A stretch of DNA of 64,000 nucleotides from Mesocentrotus franciscanus (lineage: Eukaryota; Echinodermata; Echinoidea; Camarodonta; Strongylocentrotidae), in contig CP137685.1 of assembly GCA_037976565.1 (NCBI GenBank), positions 27,462,827 to 27,526,826 of the forward strand. The letters run 5' to 3'. The notes below the pieces were generated by a model. It did not search any database. It was not told where the DNA came from and worked only from the letters and a program-made list of their open reading frames with translations. Positions 51,327 to 60,658 of this stretch are shown piece by piece. Positions within the stretch are counted from its first letter, which is position 1. The number at the start of each line of letters is the position of its first letter. Position numbers and translations under genes: made by a program.

Positions 51327-54300
51327 CTCTCCATCACTATCCCTCTTTGTTCTGTCTGTGTATGTCACTCTTTTTCTCTTTCTTTTTCTCTCAGACCCTC
51401 CCACTCTCTCAATCAAATCAAATTGTATATCTTTCTGAGATCTCCTTTCTCTGTTTTCTTCTAAAAGGTTAGCATAGTGTTGCAATGGCTTATTTCAAAT
51501 TTGTTTTTATTTCATAGCCTTCAAACTCATATTTCAACATTGTGAAGCAAAAGTAAGTCAAACAAAAATGAGCTGAGCTGAATTTAAATGTTCATAAATA
51601 TTTATAAACTTCATTCTACCATCACTTGGAGTGTAGCAAATACATACGAGGAGAGGGTAATTACTTTCTGGAAATCCCCGACCTCTGAAAATTAAAAAAG
51701 GGATTAGATTTCTAAAAATGTAATTATATTATCATTTTAAGAAAGGAAATATCACCTTTACAAAACCAAATCAATACAAGAATTCCAGTGAACAAAAATC
51801 ATTTTACAAAGACTTATGAGTCAATAAAATACTTATAGCCCAATTACTTTTGGTCCACTTACCACAGTTTAGCATACCATCAGAGTAAGTACCAGGTTGT
51901 GGATGACCACATTGTGAGGCACACCAACACACTCCGTTTTCCCTACCACATTGCTTTGGGAGGTACCAGCCATCTTCTGTACACTCAATTCCATCACTAT
52001 GACAGGCTGTAGGAGGAACTGCAATAATGGCAAATGACAAAATAGTGAAATTGGTCATATTGTTTTACTACAGTGCATATCATATTAATGTATCATCATT
52101 GACATTATCATCGTCATCATCACCTTCATCTATCATCATCATCACCATCACCACCACCATCTATCACCATCATCTAATATCACCATCATCACCATCATCA
52201 CCATCATCACCATCGTCATGGTCCTGATCATCATAATTCCCTCTGTATCATGAAAATGAGCAATTATCATCTTCACCACAATGGGGCCACACCTTCATCA
52301 CAAACATCACTACTACAATCATGATCACGTCCATCACCACCCATATGATACACACAAAACTTAATTCCATCTTGACCAGATAACCAAACCGTTGATAACT
52401 TTATCATTCCTGCCACACCATCATAAATACAAAACTTTCTACTTTTTCCATCAGAATAGAGAAGTAAGAGAACTATTTGTTGACATAAATCATAATTCTT
52501 GTCTAATTTGCAAATACAAACCTTGTCAGTTACAATGGGTAACAACTAACAATGTCTTAAGACTCTAGAGAGTGATGCATATAACACTATGTAATGAGCC
52601 CTGGGGGGTGTTTCACAAAGACTAAGATCGACTTTAAGTTGGACTCAAGTATAACAGGCCGTTCATGCCATTGGTTGCTATCCCAATTGGTCTCTAAATT
52701 ATAATCTTTAGATAATATTTTTTCCTTCAATAATGAACTATCAAAAAATGTAAACTCTGTGGATTTGAGACCACGATTTGTACGTCCCTTGAGAGACCAA
52801 TGCCAGTAAATAATGATAGCAAACAATGGCATGAACGGCCTGCTATACTTAGTCCAACTTAAAGTTGATCTTAGTCTTTGTGAAACACCCCCCTGGTCCA
52901 GACACACACAGATCATGTGTATAATTTATGTGTGTAATTGGGTTTTTACAGACGTAAATCAATCAGATGTGATTATTTATGTCTGGGGACCGACCTTTAA
53001 GGTCACCATCCAAAAGAAATGTCTCAGTTTCGAATCGGTGGTCCCTCGGGTCAAATTGTAGACGAAGAAAGAGAGCTGACCAAGTGAATGTACTGCTAGA
53101 CCAACTCACTTCTCCCTAGACCAACTCACTTTTTCTTTCTTTCTTTCTTGATTTGATTTTGTTTGGCAATTAGTCACAATTTACTATTTTTGCCACACAC
53201 TATTTTATAATTGATTCATATATATATATATATATATATATGTACAATAACATGACATAAATGACTATTTTTAGGATTTTGTTTCCATTTTTTCTGCATT
53301 TTTCTCTTTAGTTTAAGGGAAAACTATATAAATAAGTAAATTAGGAACGAGACGGCCTGTCACATGACATAATGGTAAGACTTGGCTCAAGAGTGTATGG
53401 AATTGTATTTTTTAGTGTCAAATTAGAGTCTGTGCCTGCAGACTATTTATCATCTGCTGAGAGCTAGATGTCCCAGCAATCTCATACGCTGCAGAAACAT
53501 GCACACTAACGTCAAAAATGGAAAGAAAGCTAGCAGCATCTCAACACAACATGGAAAGAAGTATCCTTAACATCACATACAAAGACAGAAAAACGAACAA
53601 ATGGATCAGGGAGCAGACAAAGGTCCAGGACATCCTTGAAACAGTGAAAAGAAGAAAATGGAATTGGGCGGGCCACATCAGCCGGAGAAATGATAATCGC
53701 TGGAGTGCAGCAATCACTCACTGGACACCATATGAGGGAAAACGTAACAGGGGACGCCAAAGAAAAAGATGGAGAGATGATTGCAAAAGTACTGGGGAAA
53801 GGTTAATTGGTACCAACAGGCACTGAACAGAGTCATTTGGAGACAGCATGCCGAGGCCTTCATCCTGCAGTGGATCGATAATGGCTGAAAAAGTAAAAAA
53901 GTAAGTTAGGGTGCGTTCAATCCGATTTTCAAAGACGTTTAGTTTAAAACACGGTTGCGTTCAAGCGATTTTTCGTTGGTCGTAAAAATAAACGTGTTTA
54001 AAAACACAAACATGAAACGCTGAAAAAGATGCGTTTTGTATCATGATTCTGCAGAATCACGGTCGCTAAAATTCGCTTGAATGAATGGAGATCTTAATCA
54101 TGATTCTATGACGTCATTATCTATTATATATATTCTCGCTACCTATTTCTATTCTTCCTGGGTGGGCTTGAAATGAGCGAGAATCATCGTTGATGGAAAA
54201 TCGCTTGAACGATCTCCCGCAGTAACTGTGTTTTGTATCGGCGTTTTGAATTGTAATTCATGTTTGTGATTCTAGCTTCGAAAAATCGCTTGAACGCACC

Positions 54301-57300
54301 CTAAGAGAGCTAGAAGAGCGTTGTCCCATATCATTGAACATCCTTCTTGCTCTCATCAAACATTTGTTTACCATTGTTCCTGCGAGCAGTGCACGCTCGA
54401 TCAGTCCCAGACTCGCAACAGACTTGGTCATCAGAACAATCAGAGTCATATGTACAAGTGGTTGCAGCATCAGGATCCACCTAGAAACAAAAAACACAAA
54501 CAAAGAATCTCTGCTCACAAACGGTCATATTGTACATTCCCCCAATATCTAGAACACTATCTTTCCGTCACTTAAGATGCAATTAAGAAATGTGCATGCT
54601 CACAATGTTAAAGATGAAACAATGACTTTTAAATGTTTTTTTATCCAACCAAGGTCCGTTCCATAAAACTTACAATTGATGGTAACTTTGCCATCAATAT
54701 TAACTACTATGGCATTATCACTCAACAGCCAATCAAATCAGGCTTCCTTAAAAAGGGACTTGGTAACATTGTTTAGATGAGAGAAAATGGTGCTAAGGTA
54801 GTGACTTCAATGCTAGATGTACAATTAAAGATAATCTGAAAGTTTGAGTGAAAACAGACCATTATTAATGATAAAAATTGGGAAAAAGTGATCTGAACGA
54901 TTCTTTAATTCTCTAAACTATATTATTACAAATTAATTACATTTTAGGTGAATGTAAATCGTTACAAAGCAATAAATTGACTCTATATACCATTCCAGAC
55001 ATTTAAGCGTTGAAAGATTTTTAAGAGCCTGTCTTATGTCTTATTTCATGGAAAAACGGTTGGGAAAATTCAAAAATGGTTGGGAGAATTTACTGTTAAT
55101 CACTGTTAGAGAGTGCTGACCAGTGACGCCTTCAAAGAAAACCATAAATATCTTTGTGATTTGAGAATTTTTTTCAGGATTTTTCGCATGTTAGAGGGTT
55201 AGTACAGTAGAAGGAATATAATAAGTAACATTTCATACAAAATTTAAGCAAGTTTTTCATCAACCTTCAACAATGTTACCAAGTCACTTTTAGTGTAGGC
55301 CTATCCCTTTTACAGCCAACATCAAATTCTGTAGAACTTTGCAGGAATTATGAATATGTCACATATATCCTATCTGTGAAATTTAAACGTTAGTAGTGTC
55401 CTAGTATTCAATTTATGCAAGAAAACCTTCACTCTCAGATACTATTGAATGAGTGAGTGACTGACTTCTTTTTTTTTCTTTGGTAATAACATACATAAAA
55501 TGAGCTGTAAAGGTACATGAGCATTTGTACATATCAATAACGCACTTCTTGTAATGGCCAAAATTAAGCTGATTGAATCTTTCCGCAGCACAAATCGTAC
55601 GACCCTACGGTACAACTACAAGGGTCTGTAAATCAGACTATTTTCTACGCATAACTTTCTAAACACATTGCAAAACAACCTAATGATCGATATAATTCCA
55701 CATAAAGGCAATTACCACCAGTTCTAATCTTTTCAGGCGAGTTTCTAGTTGGTATTATCTCGTTTACCATAGGATTCACACAAGTTTATATTTTCAGCCT
55801 GCAATAGGGACACAATAGGGACACATCACCTTTAAGATGCAATTAAGAAATGTGCACGCTCACAACGTTAAAGATGAAACAATGACGTTTAAATGTTTTT
55901 TTCCAACCAGGGCCCCATTGCATAAAACTTACAATTGATGGTAACTTTGCTATCAATATTAACTACTATGGCATTATCACTCAACAGCCAATCAAATCAG
56001 GTTTCCTTGACTCGAGAGTCACAAAGTTACAATTACCATCAATGATCAATGGCAAGTTTTTATGCAACAGGGCCCCGATTCTACTAGTACTACACATATC
56101 CCATGCAAGACTTTCAAAATTCAAGCCAAGTCATTTTCCTCATATTTCCCACATAGAAAATTTCATATTCATAAATTAAAACAAGATGCCAGTACTGGTA
56201 GATGAAATGGAATTGGTCATGATCTACATGTAGCTATCGTGTTACAGCAACGGCACGCAGCTCAGCTAAGAGTTTTCCAAAAGCAGCGGGGTGGTATGGA
56301 CTCAGGAACTGTGTCTGGAATCGCGCAACAGGTCTTAATTGTCACACCGCTCGACCCTAGGGGCTAGGCATTACGACGGCTCTCCGCTGCTGCGAGTACA
56401 TGCATCACCAACTTCACAATCTTCTCCGGATTGATACAATCCAACAATCTGCTACAATCTTGGAAAACTATAAAACTCACTTGACGTGATCACTGGAATA
56501 CACTGTTCCCAGTAGGGTGAAGCATTTTCCTTCTCCATTGCGTTAATTCCTGCCACTAATAATTCACGATCCATCTTTCACTTTACACGACCACACCACC
56601 ACGACACTGTGAGGGGGAAGGGATCATCGCTGAAATGCTGGACAGGTGGTGGTGTTATCCCGATTGACGATCAATCAAGATCGGCCATCTCGGTCGTCTG
56701 CTAAAATTTTCGCGCTATTCGATTTACTCATGAGATGAGACATGATATCTCTTTTAACTAGAAACACTTTCTTCCCCGTGGCTGTTTTGCATGTCAGCTT
56801 GTATAACATTTTAATATATGTACAATGTATAAGCAATATACAGACCTATTTAATTGCACGAAACTGTCAACTTATGTAATGCATAAGCCTTTGGTAATTA
56901 ACCATGATGGAGCTGTGCCATGGAGCTGCGCGCATTACTGATAAGGTACCTGTCTTGAAAAATAAGATAGTACTCTACAAATGATTATTAAAGTGATTAG
57001 TTGCAAATTACATTCATATATTTTTGCAAAATCATTCTCTATTTTCGATACAAGAAGTGTAAGCATACTGATACTAATATCCTTCAATAATGTATGGGCC
57101 TATAATTATAACTAAACATCTGAGCTATTCCCGTTCACTTTACCGGGTCTTATGTAATTCAAAGGCAAGTCAAATGTATGTGGCCCTTACGTTCGGCCTA
57201 TCCAAGATTTTGGTATTTTGGATATCAGTTTGATATCCCTATATACCATAGCTTGGATCAGAGAAAAGGATTATTATAATATTTTATATTAATTACATAA

Positions 57301-60300
57301 GGATTCTTTGATAATTGGTAACGCCAGGGGAGGTCTATTTAACTCCATGAACCTGCTCATATACATGTGCATCTCATGATATGCTAGAATTAAGCATCTT
57401 CTTTTAGGTCTAAATTTTGTTCTCTTTATATCTTATACATGAATAACATTAATAATCAGCGTAAATCCTTGCTGGGCTTATAGTTTTATTAATTTTCTCC
57501 GATTTTCGAGTGCCTACCAGTGGCACCTACTGTTATGTAAGCATGTTCATTTATTAAAGCCTTGTAATGTATTTCCTCATTGAAATATACGAAATAAGAA
57601 ATTTAGAGATACAAAGAACCCACTGCCTGAATATAAGGTTTCGGTTGCTTGACTATTGGTAGCCCCAGCCTTTTCTATCCCGCCTCGTTAACAGATGCAT
57701 AAGAATTTGCCGACATCAGGCAGAAATTAAGATACGTCAAAATACTAGCACCCGGCCCTCCCCCTTTCCATATTTTCGATGCACCTCGGCTTGTTACACA
57801 TTTCGTCGCTGATACCGAAGGTGTTGATACATAGTTCAATTCAATTCAATTCAAATTCTATTGATTCAAATCTAAACAAATAGGAGCGAAGAATACAGAA
57901 AATTAAGACACAAAGTTACTTTTGAAATTAGGAAAAGAAAGAAGAAATATTACTCTGAACAATTGTCAAATATTAATGTAGGTGCTGGTAGCACCTGGAA
58001 GGTGTTAAAATCATTACCTTGTAATAATAGTAACAAAAATATATTTCAAACCGATAAAGAAAAATTGTTTGAACAGGGTAAAAATTTGAATGAGTACTTT
58101 GCGAACATTGGAAAAATTTTAGCATATACAATTCCAGTCACACATAATTCTGTTTTTGATCAAGAGTGTCAGGCTGTATTTTGATTTTATTTTAGAGTAA
58201 TATCAGAGGAAGATGTTTTGAAAGAAGTTAAACTATTGAAAAATAAATCTCCATGTGGAATTGACGGAATCTCTGCACAGCTATTGAAGTTGTCGGCTCC
58301 TGTTATAATTCCATCTGTAACATAATTGTTAAATAAATCACTGCTAGATTGTGTTTACCCTAACCAATTTAAAACTGCTAAAGTGATACCATTATTTAAA
58401 TCAGGAAAAAAAGATGATCCTTTTAATTTTAGGCCCATATCCATTTTGCCATCCGTCTCAAAAATTCTGGAAAGACTAGTATGCAATCAACTGAAATCGT
58501 ATATGAAAGAAAACAATATACTCTGCGCCAAGCAATCAGGTGTCAGACAAAAGCATTCGACTGTAACGTCTTTATTGAAAGTCACCGATGATTGGTTGAA
58601 AGCATTGGATGGAGGCCTTTATACTGGTGCTGTGCTTATCGATCTGAAAAAGGCGTATGACACTGTGGACGTTCAAATACTTGTAACGAAAACTTTCCAG
58701 CATTGGTGTTTCGAAGGACACTTTACCTTGGTTCGAAAGTTACTTGTGTAACCGAAAGATGTGTACCTGTATTGATTCTGCTATTTGTTTTATCAAATAT
58801 TTGAAATATAGATTATGGAATTCCTCAAGGGTCCATACTTGGCCCTATTTTGTTTAATATTTATATAAATGATCTTGTGAAACAAGTAAAACAAAATTAA
58901 ATTGCATCTATATGCAGATGATACTGTTTAATATTTTTCTTATAAAAATGTTGATATTGTTGAAAAAAATGTTAATTTCGATCTACGTAAAATACATAGC
59001 TGGCTATGCTGTAACAAACTCAGTCTTAACGTTGACAAAACCATTTGTATGTTATTTGGAACTCGTGCAAAGTTATCGAAATGTAATATCTTAAATGTAA
59101 ATATATCTGGAAAACGTATTGTTCATATTAATACTGTGAAATATCTTGGAATGCATCTTGATATCATCTCCCTGTTGATACCAAGTTAAAATGGGATACT
59201 CATATTGAAAAAATGTGTAGAAAAATAAGTAAAGTTGTAAGTTTTTTAGCTCGCCTTCGACATTTTATATCGGAATCCAATCTGAAGATGGTATATAATT
59301 CAATTATTCTTCCACTGTTTGGTTATGCAGATATTGTTTATGATTCGGCAAGCAAGAAACACACTGATCGCCTACACAAATCACAAAACAGGGCCGGTCG
59401 TATCATTTTGAAAATTAATCCTTTTAACCATGTTTCAAATAACGATGTTCATTTTAAATCAGGGTGGTAATCTTTCCAATCAAGACGTAAATTTCATTTA
59501 AATATAATGGTCTATAAATCCCTGAATAATTTGGCTCCTCCTTATTTAGAGGAGTCCTTCAAATACTGTAATTATCCATATTCTCTACGATCACAAGGAA
59601 ATATTAAACTCCCCAAACCAAAGAGTGAATGCTGCCGAAAAATATTTTTGTATAAAGGCTCACGTGAGTACAATGACCTACCGTTTACTATTAAGCTATC
59701 CAACAGCTTAAATACTTTTTGCAAAAATCTAAATTTAAGAAATCAGTTTTGCTCTGATCTGTAATGGAATATGCTCGGGATGGTTGGGGTGTTTATGCTT
59801 CTCTAATATGCTTTAGGTTTTATATGTATTTAGATTATATTAGTTTATGTGGTATTGTTATTCTTTTTGTTGTACAATAACTGATTTTATCTTAATTTTC
59901 TGGACCCCAAGGGAAGAACAGTGTTGTTATACTAACAAAGCTGAATGGGCTATCCATCCATTCACTATACCATTGATTTTACTATGTACATGCAATTTCT
60001 TTGTATTGTCTTTTAATTTTGAGATATAAAACATAAATACCAATACCAATACCAATACCAATCATTCACAATTTTAATTACATTGTATAACAAATTTCAA
60101 AATTATAGTGTAACATAGATAATTTAGTGTAAGAGTTAAGATGACAATAACCAGGAATAACAAAAATTAACGTACTACTGCATGTCTCTTCTGGAATATA
60201 ATACAGGGATAAAAATAAATTAAATTACTCGTAATACTCTTTACAACTTTTTTTTCAAATAAAAAGGAAAAAGATAAGAGAAAAAAAGAAAAATACAACA

Positions 60301-60622
60301 TGATACTTAAACAATATATATATAAATATGTTTTATGTTTACCAACCCCTCCTTACGAGATGACCCCGACAATACGACCCTATTCCAAATTCAACCTCGT
60401 GGGAGACAGTGAGCATGGGATGACAATAAATAATGCTTTTTACTATACTAAATTTAAGCGAGATTAATAATATGTTTTTTTTTTATTATTTAAAAACAAC
60501 AACAACAAAACAAAAAAACAATCAATGATCTACTAATCTCGTATATGGTCGTATATCTTTCTTATAATAGACTTAATATTGCAAAGTCAAAATATATCAA
60601 TAGGGGGTAAGTACGTAAGTAA

Positions 60623-60658
<36 letters not shown>

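Noticed and set aside
51060..51485. 134-residue plus frame and 92-residue minus frame
   Set aside because: Both read through (TC)n simple repeat.
52273..52545. Cys-containing minus frame (KFCVYHMGGDGRDHDC) as a possible extra exon
   Set aside because: No acceptor gives phase 1 and the cysteine spacing fits none of the four domain families.
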